Assembly (NCBI GenBank): GCA_027488215.1
Contig: JAIYCB010000025.1
Location: forward strand, 1 to 54,584
Source: Comamonadaceae bacterium
GTDB taxonomy: Bacteria > Pseudomonadota > Gammaproteobacteria > Burkholderiales > Burkholderiaceae_C
Length of the DNA stretch: 54,584 nucleotides
Direction of reading: 5' to 3'
The translations under genes and the position numbers were made by a program. This document shows, piece after piece, positions 1-7,683 of this stretch; the first letter of the stretch is position 1, and the number at the start of each line of letters is the position of its first letter. A model generated the notes under the pieces. That model saw only the letters and a list, made by a program, of their open reading frames with translations, did no database searches and was not told where the DNA came from.

Positions 1-241
1 AATGAGCGCTGAATTTCCTGTCATCGTTGAACTCCTCGATGGTTGTCGCTGAACAGAGGGGCAACGCACCGGAGACCCCTCCATGGCGTTGCTTCCTCGA
101 TCACCGAAACCGGAGAACGATTGGCCAACAGCATATTAAAGAGGCTGGATCACGATTTGCGCAAGCCTTGTGAAAGTAAAATCGGGGTTAATCCCTAGTG
201 ATCCTCGTTTTTCATTAACTTTTCACCCCGAGACCTGCAAG
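1..241. other. Upstream region of ppa, no assignable gene
   Basis: No convincing gene is seen here. A short frame from base 2 ends at a stop near base 52 and could be the tail of a gene that begins outside the window, but it is too short to name. An open frame reaches into the ppa coding frame from base 170, but its extra 24 residues do not resemble a pyrophosphatase N terminus, so this stretch is better read as the ppa leader. No convincing sigma-70 promoter was found by eye. Confidence 0.4.
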
Positions 242-778
242 ATGTCCCTCGACAACGTCACCCCCGGCAAACAAGCGCCCGAAACTTTCAACGTGATCAT
301 CGAAATACCGATGAACTCCGATCCGATCAAGTACGAAGTGGACAAGGAAACCGGCGCCTTGTTCGTGGACCGTTTCATGACCACGGCCATGCACTACCCC
401 ACCAATTACGGCTATGTGCCCCAAACCCTCTCTGGCGACGGAGATCCGGTGGACGTGTTGGTGATCACCCCTTACGCCTTGCACCCCGGTGTGGTAGTGC
501 CCTGCCGCGCCTTGGGTATTTTGATGATGGAAGACGAGGCCGGTGTGGATGGCAAGGTGGTTGCGGTGCCGACCAGCAAAATTTTGCCGATGTACGACCA
601 CTGGCAAGACATCTCGGATGTGAACGCGATGCGCCGCAACGCGATCGCCCACTTCTTTGAACACTACAAAGACCTTGAAAAAGGCAAATGGGTCAAGGTG
701 TTGGGCTGGGAAGGCAAAGAAGCGGCCCACAAGGAAATTCTGGACGGTATCGCCAACCACAAAAAAGCCAAGGCCTGA
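242..778 (+). CDS. ppa: Inorganic pyrophosphatase
   Basis: This is a family I soluble inorganic pyrophosphatase that hydrolyses pyrophosphate to two phosphates in the cytosol and so pulls biosynthetic reactions forward. At 178 residues it has the usual bacterial length. The family signature is visible: an N-terminal I-E-I-P stretch, the K-Y-E-x-D-K motif, Y-P-x-N-Y-G-Y, and the D-G-D-P-x-D-V metal-binding aspartates in the middle. The ATG at 242 was chosen because it begins right before the conserved N-terminal segment. The open frame extends to 170, but that extension looks non-conserved. The gene stands alone, with about 130 bp to the convergent acetyltransferase gene. Confidence 0.95.
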   Translation: MSLDNVTPGKQAPETFNVIIEIPMNSDPIKYEVDKETGALFVDRFMTTAMHYPTNYGYVPQTLSGDGDPVDVLVITPYALHPGVVVPCRALGILMMEDEAGVDGKVVAVPTSKILPMYDHWQDISDVNAMRRNAIAHFFEHYKDLEKGKWVKVLGWEGKEAAHKEILDGIANHKKAKA

Positions 779-907
779 TCTTGCTTGGTTGGCGAAGATC
801 ATGACCCATTTGGCTTGAGAACGTGACACCAGCTCGCTGTTCAGCTGGGCCAAAAGCACCACAATTTCTGTTGTTTGAAAAGCCTTGCCTGTTGTAACTG
901 AGGAGAC

Positions 908-2119
908 CTACAAAACTGCAGGGCCTTCAGGTGGCGAGGTTCGCTTCAAGGGCGAGTGCTGATTCAGCGCTTCGAGGTAGTTCTCCACCCCCGCTTTTTC
1001 CCGCTCCAAAAACCGCGCCACCGCCTCAGAAAACGCGGGGTGCGCCAGCCAATGGGCGCTGTGGGTGGGGGTGGGCAGCAGGGCGCGGGCCATTTTGTGT
1101 TCGCCTTGTGCCCCGCCTTCAAAGCGTTTGAGGCCGTGCTGGATGCACCATTCGATGGGCTGGTAGTAGCAGGCTTCAAAGTGCAGGCAGTCCACCCGGG
1201 CAAGCGCCCCCCAATAGCGGCCATAGGCCACTTCGGGCTGGCCTTGGGCGTCCAGGTGCAGACCGATCAGGCTGATGCCAATCGGCTGGCCCGTGTGTTC
1301 GGCCACAAACAGCAGCCAGTGGGCGGCCATGTCGGTGCGCATGGACTCAAAAAACGCTGGGGTCAAATACGGCGCATTGCCGTGTTCCCAATAGGTTTGT
1401 TGGTAGCAGCGCAGCAGCAGGGCCCAGTCTTCGCCGGTCATGTCGGGGCCGCGCACGGCGCGAAAGCTCACGCCCGCCTCGTGCACTTTGCGGCGTTCTT
1501 GCCGAATTTTTTTGCGTTTTTCTTGGGTCAGGCTGGCCAAAAAATCGTCGAAGTCGCGCCAGCCCTGGTTTTGCCAGTGGAACTGCACCTGGTCGCGCTG
1601 CAGCAGCCCCACTTGTTCGCAGGCCTGCAAATCGTGTGGGCTGCCAAACAAAATGTGCAGCGACGGGATGTTGTTGGTTTGGCAAATGTCCAGCAAGGCG
1701 GCCAGCAAGGCTTGGCGGGCATCGTCAGATTCGGCCAGCAAGCGGCTGCCGGGCACCGGGGTGAAAGGCGAGGCGACCAGGGCTTTGGGGTAATAGGCCA
1801 GGCCGTGGCGCTGGTAGGCGTCGGCCCAGGCGTGGTCAAACACGTATTCGCCGCGGGAGTGGGTCTTGATGTAAAGCGGGCAGGCGGCGGCCAACACATC
1901 GCCTTGCGGGGTGCTGCGCCACAGGCTGATGACTTGGAGCGTCCAGCCGGTCTCGGGCGCGGCCGATTGGCTGGTCTGCATGGCCGACAAATAGGCATGC
2001 TGCATGAAGGGGGATGGCGCGTCTTGCCGGGCAAGCAGGCCGTCCCAGGCTTCAAACGCGATGGCACCGAGGTCGTCTTGCACCCGGGTGACATAATTCA
2101 AGCTCACATTTTCCAGCAC
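908..2119 (-). CDS. FemAB-like/GNAT family N-acyltransferase (DUF482)
   Basis: This protein of about 403 residues resembles the FemAB-like peptidogalycan-biosynthesis family (DUF482), members of which have GNAT-type acyltransferase folds. Recognisable parts are the N-terminal S-P-F-M-Q-H segment, the basic E-K-R-K-K-I-R-Q-E-R-R-K helix in the middle, and a C-terminal block with Y-x-G-R-Y-W-G followed by F-E-G-G-A-Q-G-E-H-K. The substrate is unknown. The start is placed at a GTG (2119) because GGAGAG lies 8 bases upstream of it (2128-2133). The frame is open to 2209, but that would overlap nadE by more than 80 bp. It is transcribed divergently from nadE with the start codons almost touching. 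A GTG at 2107 is the alternative start. Confidence 0.8.
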   Translation of the reverse strand: MLENVSLNYVTRVQDDLGAIAFEAWDGLLARQDAPSPFMQHAYLSAMQTSQSAAPETGWTLQVISLWRSTPQGDVLAAACPLYIKTHSRGEYVFDHAWADAYQRHGLAYYPKALVASPFTPVPGSRLLAESDDARQALLAALLDICQTNNIPSLHILFGSPHDLQACEQVGLLQRDQVQFHWQNQGWRDFDDFLASLTQEKRKKIRQERRKVHEAGVSFRAVRGPDMTGEDWALLLRCYQQTYWEHGNAPYLTPAFFESMRTDMAAHWLLFVAEHTGQPIGISLIGLHLDAQGQPEVAYGRYWGALARVDCLHFEACYYQPIEWCIQHGLKRFEGGAQGEHKMARALLPTPTHSAHWLAHPAFSEAVARFLEREKAGVENYLEALNQHSPLKRTSPPEGPAVL

Positions 2120-2123
2120 CTGT

Positions 2124-3797
2124 ATGACTCTCCAAATTCGTGTGGCCCAGCTCAACTTTGTCGTCGGTGACATGCAGGGCAATGCCCGCAAAATCATCGA
2201 TTTCGCCACCCGGGCGCATGCCGAGGGTGCACGCCTGGTGCTGACACCCGAGCTGTCGATTTGCGGCTATGCAGCCGAAGACCTTTTCTTGCGCCCGTCG
2301 TTCATCGACGCCTGCGATGATGCCCTGAAAACGGTGGCCCGCGAACTGGCTGGGTTAAAAGGCTTGCATGTGGTGGTGGGCCACCCCGAAGGTGGCGGCC
2401 TGCGCACCCGCAGCGTGGCCGTGACGCGTCGCCACAACCGCGCCAGCGTGCTGTGCGAGGGGCAGGTGGTCTGCGCTTACGACAAGCGCGAGTTGCCCAA
2501 TTACCAGGTGTTTGACGAGCGCCGCTACTTCACACCCGGCAGCGGTGTAGGCGTGTTTGAAGTTGAGGGCGTGCGCGTGGGCTTGCTCATTTGCGAAGAC
2601 GCCTGGTTTGACGAGCCCGCCCGACTGGCGCGTGACGCGGGCGCCCAAATGCTGGCGGTGCTGAACGCCTCGCCTTTCCATGCGGGCAAGGGCCCAGAGC
2701 GTGAGCAGCGCATGCGCGAGCGGGTGGCCGATTGCGGCTTGCCCCTGATTTACGCGCATTTGGTGGGCGGCCAGGACGAGGTGATTTTTGAAGGACGCTC
2801 GTTTGCGCTCAATGCCCAAGGCGAAACCGTGGCACGTGCCGAGGGCTTTCGCGAAGCGGCCATGACGGTGCAGGTGCAGTCTGCGACATCGGGTGTGACC
2901 TTGAGCGCTGCGCCCGAGGCCTTGGTGCCCATGGCCAGCGCAGACGCCGAGCTGTGGGACGCGCTGGTGCTGGGCGTACGCGACTATCTGGGCAAGAACG
3001 GCTTCAAGGGCGCGATTTTGGGTCTGTCGGGCGGCATCGATTCGGCACTGGTGTTGGCGATTGCGGTGGACGCGCTCGGGGCCGACAAGATCCACGCGGT
3101 GATGATGCCTTCGCCCTACACGGCCGATATCAGCTGGATCGATTCGCGCGACATGGTCAAACGTTTGAATGTGCGTTATGACGAGATTTCGATTGCGCCG
3201 CTGTTCGATGGCTTCAAGCAGGCGCTGTCGGCCCAGTTTGAGGGCCTGAAAGAAGACACGACAGAGGAGAACATCCAGGCCCGCATTCGCGGCACCTTGC
3301 TGATGGCGATGTCCAACAAGACGGGCGCGATTGTGCTGACCACCGGAAACAAGAGCGAGATGGCCACGGGTTATTGCACGCTGTATGGCGACATGGCGGG
3401 CGGTTTTGCGGTCATCAAGGACGTGGTCAAGACTCGCGTGTTTGACCTGGCGCGCTGGCGCAACCTGAATGACCCGTATGGCACGGGCAGCCAGCCCATC
3501 CCCGAGCGCATCATCACTCGCCCGCCCAGCGCTGAGCTGCGGCCTGACCAGAAAGACCAGGACAGCTTACCCGCGTATGAGGTGCTGGATGCGATTATTC
3601 AGCGTTACATGGAAAACGACGAGGGTGTGGAGGCGCTGATTGCCGACGGTTTTGAGCGCGCCGATGTGGAAAAAGTCACGCGCCTGATCAAGCTCAATGA
3701 GTACAAACGCCGTCAGGCTCCTGTGGGCATTCGCGTCACGCACCGCAGTTTTGGCAAGGATTGGCGTTATCCTATGACCAACAAGTTTCGCGCCTGA
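2124..3797 (+). CDS. nadE: Glutamine-dependent NAD(+) synthetase
   Basis: NadE catalyses the last step of NAD synthesis, ATP-dependent amidation of nicotinic acid adenine dinucleotide, using ammonia released from glutamine. The 557-residue protein has both expected domains. The N-terminal nitrilase-type glutaminase (about 1-260) carries the nucleophile Cys157 in L-I-C-E-D-A. The C-terminal synthetase has the ATP P-loop S-G-G-I-D-S at 302-307. A glutaminase domain means it can work without free ammonia. The gene sits 35 bp upstream of a PII gene, which suggests co-transcription and nitrogen-linked control. No good ribosome binding site precedes the ATG, because the upstream bases also encode the start of the divergent acetyltransferase. 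Confidence 0.95.
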   Translation: MTLQIRVAQLNFVVGDMQGNARKIIDFATRAHAEGARLVLTPELSICGYAAEDLFLRPSFIDACDDALKTVARELAGLKGLHVVVGHPEGGGLRTRSVAVTRRHNRASVLCEGQVVCAYDKRELPNYQVFDERRYFTPGSGVGVFEVEGVRVGLLICEDAWFDEPARLARDAGAQMLAVLNASPFHAGKGPEREQRMRERVADCGLPLIYAHLVGGQDEVIFEGRSFALNAQGETVARAEGFREAAMTVQVQSATSGVTLSAAPEALVPMASADAELWDALVLGVRDYLGKNGFKGAILGLSGGIDSALVLAIAVDALGADKIHAVMMPSPYTADISWIDSRDMVKRLNVRYDEISIAPLFDGFKQALSAQFEGLKEDTTEENIQARIRGTLLMAMSNKTGAIVLTTGNKSEMATGYCTLYGDMAGGFAVIKDVVKTRVFDLARWRNLNDPYGTGSQPIPERIITRPPSAELRPDQKDQDSLPAYEVLDAIIQRYMENDEGVEALIADGFERADVEKVTRLIKLNEYKRRQAPVGIRVTHRSFGKDWRYPMTNKFRA

Positions 3798-3820
3798 TGG
3801 CGCGTTTGACACTTTTTTGA

Positions 3821-4171
<351 letters not shown>

Positions 4172-4261
4172 GGGGAGTGAATGCAGGGCCTTCTTGCGAG
4201 GTCTGCATGGGTCATTGGAGGCGAGTGGTGCCGCTGCATCCACCGAGCCTTTTTCAGTCGA

Positions 4262-4873
4262 TCAAATCAGTTCGATTTTGGCGAGGGGTGAAAAGCCTGC
4301 TTTTTGTACCAAACTTTGCAGCAGCCCCTCGGGCTCGGTGCCCAGCGTCACCAGTTCGGTTTGCCAGTCGGCCATGAAGCCTTGCTCTACCACCTGGCCA
4401 ATGAAGGCCATCAAGCGGTCGTAATAGCCCAAGCTGTTCAAGATACCCACCGGCTTGTCGTGGTAACCCAGCTGGCGCCAAGTCCACACCTCAAACAATT
4501 CCTCAAACGTGCCGATGCCGCCAGGCAAGGCCAAAAACGCGTCGGCCTTTTCGGCCATGAGGCGTTTGCGCTCGTGCATGGTGTCGACCACGTGCAGCTC
4601 GGTGCAGCCTTGGTGGGCCCATTCTTTTTCGACCAAAGCCTGGGGGATGATGCCGACCACCGTGCCACCCGCCGCCAAGGTGGCTTCGGCCACCAGACCC
4701 ATCAGGCCGTTGCGCCCGCCGCCATAAACCAATTGGCCACCGTGCGCGCCGATCCAAGTGCCCACCTGCACAGCAATTTGCGCAAATTCTGGCTGGTTAC
4801 CGGGTTTGGAGCCGCAATAAACGCATACCGAAAAGGCAGGCTGGGCTGCTGGCAGTGAAAGAGGTTGGTTCAT
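4262..4873 (-). CDS. LOG family (TIGR00730) nucleotide 5'-monophosphate phosphoribohydrolase
   Basis: This Rossmann-fold protein of 203 residues belongs to the LOG/lysine-decarboxylase-like family, which hydrolyses the N-glycosidic bond of cytokinin riboside monophosphates and related nucleotides. The two diagnostic motifs are present: G-G-G-R-N-G-L-M-G near the N terminus and P-G-G-I-G-T-F-E-E in the second half. The start is set at the ATG at 4873, 7 bases after the stop of the RDD protein gene. The longer open frame would run through that gene. Its close spacing places it at the end of a leftward operon. In bacteria the physiological substrate is usually uncertain, and old lysine-decarboxylase annotations of this family are not supported. 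Confidence 0.88.
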   Translation of the reverse strand: MNQPLSLPAAQPAFSVCVYCGSKPGNQPEFAQIAVQVGTWIGAHGGQLVYGGGRNGLMGLVAEATLAAGGTVVGIIPQALVEKEWAHQGCTELHVVDTMHERKRLMAEKADAFLALPGGIGTFEELFEVWTWRQLGYHDKPVGILNSLGYYDRLMAFIGQVVEQGFMADWQTELVTLGTEPEGLLQSLVQKAGFSPLAKIELI

Positions 4874-4880
4874 GGGCTGT

Positions 4881-5399
4881 TCAGACGGCAGAAACCAAGC
4901 GGGTGCCCGCCCAAGCGTCGTGCCAGAACTGGCGTTGAGGGTGAAAGCGGCTGAGCAAAGCCCAAATAAAGACCCAGACAAAGATAAGCAAACCGATTGA
5001 GCCGGGTGGCAGGCCCAGGGGGATGGTCAGCAGCAGGGGCGGCAAGAACCACATCCAGCTCAGCACGTAGCGCAGCAAGGCACGGCTCTGGGTCAGGGGC
5101 AGGCCTTGTGCGCTGACAACTTTGATGTGCCAGGTTTTCATGGCCAGGGTTTGGCCCCTGTGCCAAAACCAGGTGAAGTAAATCCCCAGAATCAAAAACA
5201 GGAAAGCTTGCAAGCCGGGGCGGTTGTCCAGGGCGTGGCGGGTCTGGCTCAGGGTGCCAAAAAGATAACCTGCGATGAAGACCACGCCGAACAGCAGCAT
5301 GCCTTCGTACAGCCAGCAGGCCATGCGCCGTTTGAGCGACGGAGCAGTCAGCGGGTTGGCAGCAGGAGGCGTCGGTGAGGCGGGCGCGTGCTGGGTCAT
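4881..5399 (-). CDS. RDD family membrane protein
   Basis: This 172-residue protein has a short proline/alanine-rich N terminus followed by the R-R-M-A-x-x-L-Y-E stretch typical of RDD-domain proteins and about four hydrophobic segments. Glu stands where the family usually has Asp. A basic W-H-I-K-V-V loop follows the second segment, as in other RDD proteins. RDD proteins are poorly characterised inner-membrane proteins; some are linked to ion transport or stress, but no specific activity can be assigned here. It lies 158 bp downstream of the DUF3106 gene and immediately upstream of the LOG gene. Confidence 0.85.
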   Translation of the reverse strand: MTQHAPASPTPPAANPLTAPSLKRRMACWLYEGMLLFGVVFIAGYLFGTLSQTRHALDNRPGLQAFLFLILGIYFTWFWHRGQTLAMKTWHIKVVSAQGLPLTQSRALLRYVLSWMWFLPPLLLTIPLGLPPGSIGLLIFVWVFIWALLSRFHPQRQFWHDAWAGTRLVSAV

Positions 5400-5557
5400 G
5401 GCAGCAATGGAGGGTTGAAGATCGAATGTCGATGGGGTTGAGATCTACAAGCAAAGAGCAGCCCGGATGCCTGGTGCTTCAAAGCGTGGGCCATTGAGCG
5501 CTCAGGATCTGTATCCGATTGTGACGCAAATGTCCGGATGAACCGTGCTGCCCGAAT

Positions 5558-6370
5558 TCAAGAAGGTTGTGGCAACAGGGTTTTGGGGTGGATCGGCTTC
5601 GAAGGAGCCACACGCTGAATTGCCCGAGTGGCGTTGACGGGCAGCAGTGGGGGGCTGACCAAACGGGTGTTGGGGGGGGCGAAACTGCGCGCGGTGCTTT
5701 TGACAGGTGGCTTGGGACCCGATGCGAGCTTATTTTTTTCCTGTTCGGACAGCGCTTGATAGGCTTCCCACTGGGCCCGCTTGTCCTGGGCAGATAGGGA
5801 TTGCGTGGCGTTGAAGTGAAAGCGTGCCTGGCTTCGTTGCCGAGGGCTGAGCGCCGCCCATTCACGCATTCGAGCGTGCAAGGTCAGTTGTTCCTCGTCA
5901 CTCAGTTGGAGAAAGTTTTTTGACAAGGTCAGCCATTTCTGGCGTTGTTGGGCCGTCAGCTCATGCCACTGCCCAGCCAACGGAGCCAGGGCCTGTTTTT
6001 GACGTTTGCTCAGGGTTTGCCAGCCCATCGAGTTGTGGCTGGGGCGGTTGGTTACGACCTCGGGAGCTGATGGCGCCTCCATGTTGTGCCCCAGGGGCGC
6101 AGTGGCCGGTAAAGCCGAGTCTGGCTGATTTGCAACTTTGCCAGTGCCTGGCATGGGAGGGTTAGCCGAGGAGGTTTGCTGTTCCGCAGAGAATGAAGGT
6201 GTGGCGGCTTGACCGGATTGCGTCTGAGCAGACACTTGCATGCCTAAGAAAGCCGCTAAGGCAATCAAGCGCCATTTGCCGTTTGCTCCCACGACCTCGC
6301 GCAGACCTTGCCTGGTCATGGACGACTCATCTGGTCGCAGAAGCCCAGACTTGCAACCCGATTCAGTCAT
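5558..6370 (-). CDS. DUF3106 domain-containing exported protein
   Basis: This protein of about 270 residues has an N-terminal hydrophobic segment (L-I-A-L-A-A-F-L-G) ending in a likely signal-peptidase site after V-S-A-Q, then a low-complexity stretch. The DUF3106 repeat region follows, rich in short helical units such as L-T-A-Q-Q-R-Q-K-W and L-S-P-R-Q-R-S-Q-A-R-F. The C terminus is proline-rich. The ATG at 6370 overlaps the end of the DUF3619 gene by 8 bases, which argues for translational coupling and against the longer upstream frame. The function is unknown. Its constant company with an ECF sigma factor and a DUF3619 protein suggests a periplasmic sensor or effector, which is an inference. 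Confidence 0.82.
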   Translation of the reverse strand: MTESGCKSGLLRPDESSMTRQGLREVVGANGKWRLIALAAFLGMQVSAQTQSGQAATPSFSAEQQTSSANPPMPGTGKVANQPDSALPATAPLGHNMEAPSAPEVVTNRPSHNSMGWQTLSKRQKQALAPLAGQWHELTAQQRQKWLTLSKNFLQLSDEEQLTLHARMREWAALSPRQRSQARFHFNATQSLSAQDKRAQWEAYQALSEQEKNKLASGPKPPVKSTARSFAPPNTRLVSPPLLPVNATRAIQRVAPSKPIHPKTLLPQPS

Positions 6371-6821
6371 TCCGTGCGTCTTGGTGAAGCTTGATTTTGA
6401 TGAACTGCACGAAGCCGGGGTCGGTGTATGCGTTCGGGGGCAATTCATCGAGCAGGAGTGCCGAGTCGAGCGAGGCGATATCGGACTCAGCCAAGTCTTG
6501 CTGCAAGCTTTGGATGAACATCAAACCTGATACCAGAGCCAGCAAAGGCAGGGCCGAGGCCAGGATGCGCCAAAGATTGAGTCCTTCTTCAGGTTGTTCG
6601 CTGAGGGTGCCATTGGCCTGCACGGCCAGGCTATGACGCATCAGGCGTTGCGGCATAGGACGGGACTTCAGCGCCATTTGGCGGGCGACGCGCAGTCTTT
6701 CGCCGATGTCATGCCCCAAATCCTGCGAGGCCAGATTCAAGTGCGAGGCCAAGCTCCGACCCAAAAGATCCATCTCGGTGGTGGAGGCTTCAGCGGTGTT
6801 GTTGGTCTGGAAATTTTTCAT
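6363..6821 (-). CDS. DUF3619 family single-pass membrane protein, candidate anti-sigma factor
   Basis: This 152-residue protein has a charged cytoplasmic-looking N terminus of about 80 residues (E-R-L-R-V-A-R-Q-M-A-L helix), one transmembrane segment at roughly 84-105, and a short acidic C-terminal part. That topology is what one expects of an anti-sigma factor, but no zinc-binding H-x-x-x-C-x-x-C motif is present. Its ATG overlaps the stop of the sigma factor gene by 4 bases (ATGA) and its end overlaps the DUF3106 gene, so all three are probably made in fixed proportion. The anti-sigma role is inferred from order and topology. Confidence 0.82.
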   Translation of the reverse strand: MKNFQTNNTAEASTTEMDLLGRSLASHLNLASQDLGHDIGERLRVARQMALKSRPMPQRLMRHSLAVQANGTLSEQPEEGLNLWRILASALPLLALVSGLMFIQSLQQDLAESDIASLDSALLLDELPPNAYTDPGFVQFIKIKLHQDARND

Positions 6822-7384
6822 GGTTTTATACCTTGGTTTGCCAAGGTTTTACTCAAGGATTGGATGGCGCGGGAGCAATGGGTTTTGACGCTGCCTTCGG
6901 AGCAGCCCATCACAGCGGCGGTTTCAGCCACATCCAGCTCCTCCCAATAACGCAGCAAGAAGGCTTCTCGTTGACGTACGGGCAAGCTCATGACGGCTTT
7001 TTCAATGTGTTCTAAGGTTTGTACCCGCCCAAGCCATTGCTCGGCGCTTTGGTTTTCTGGCACATCGGCGATGCCTGAGGTGACTTCGAGCAGATCGAAA
7101 TCGCCCAGATCATCACGGTGTTCAAAATCATCCAGGTTGGAAAACAGGGCGTTGCGGGTCTTGCGACGGCGGAACCAGTCCAGCACGGTGTTGGACAAGA
7201 TCCGCTGAAACAGCAAGGGCAACTCCTGCGCCGGTTTGTCCGCGTAATGGCTGCACAGCTTGATCATGCTGTCTTGCACGATGTCCAACGCCCCTTCCTC
7301 ATCGCCCACGTGGTAATAGGCCCTTTTGAAGGCTTTTTTCTCCACGCTTTTGAGAAAGTCAGAAATGTCGGTGTCCGAGGCCAA
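6818..7384 (-). CDS. ECF-type RNA polymerase sigma factor
   Basis: This 188-residue protein has sigma region 2 (about 10-85, including the D-I-V-Q-D-S-M-I-K-L helix and the R-R-R-K-T-R end) and sigma region 4 (about 125-185, L-P-V-R-Q-R-E-A-F-L-L-R-Y-W-E then the helix-turn-helix with G-C-S-E-G-S-V-K-T-H). It would direct RNA polymerase to a small regulon and may be held by the co-encoded DUF3619 membrane protein. The start is a TTG: no ATG or GTG lies upstream in frame before non-conserved sequence, and the first residues already lead into region 2. The weak start would keep basal levels low. Confidence 0.88.
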   Translation of the reverse strand: MASDTDISDFLKSVEKKAFKRAYYHVGDEEGALDIVQDSMIKLCSHYADKPAQELPLLFQRILSNTVLDWFRRRKTRNALFSNLDDFEHRDDLGDFDLLEVTSGIADVPENQSAEQWLGRVQTLEHIEKAVMSLPVRQREAFLLRYWEELDVAETAAVMGCSEGSVKTHCSRAIQSLSKTLANQGIKP

Positions 7385-7683
7385 GTTGCTTGCAGCCGTG
7401 GGCTGTGTCCTGTTTGTGCTGGAGATTGGTGGGGGTGACTGAGCAGGTGGGTGTACGTAAGAATTATGTCACTGACCCAGCCCCAGGAGAGCGGATTTAA
7501 AAAGCGTGTCTGTAAAGGTGAGATAATATTCGGTTGCAATTGAAAAAAAGCAAACGGATCACCGTCCGGCACTTTTACAGTTTGGTGCCCATGTCAGTGG
7601 TCTTAAGTCCCAAAGTCACTTCACAAGAGTCGCACCCAGGGGCACCCAAGGTTTTTCGTTAGAGAAATTCACAAAGGTTGAAT
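7385..7683. promoter_or_regulatory. Divergent intergenic region between the ECF sigma factor and ilvI
   Basis: This 299-bp gap has no obvious protein gene but must hold the promoters of both neighbours. On the plus strand a GATAAT box at 7522-7527 could serve as a -10 for ilvI, leaving a leader of about 150 bases. Within that leader GGTGCCC (7584-7590) can pair with GGGCACC (7640-7646), and the second arm is followed by GTTTTT. A 23-codon frame from 7591 to 7662 starts M-S-V-V-L-S and could be a branched-chain leader peptide. AAAGG at 7673-7677 is the ribosome binding site for ilvI. Confidence 0.4.

Noticed and set aside
2..52. A 16-codon frame at the left window edge
   Set aside because: Too short to tell a gene tail from chance.
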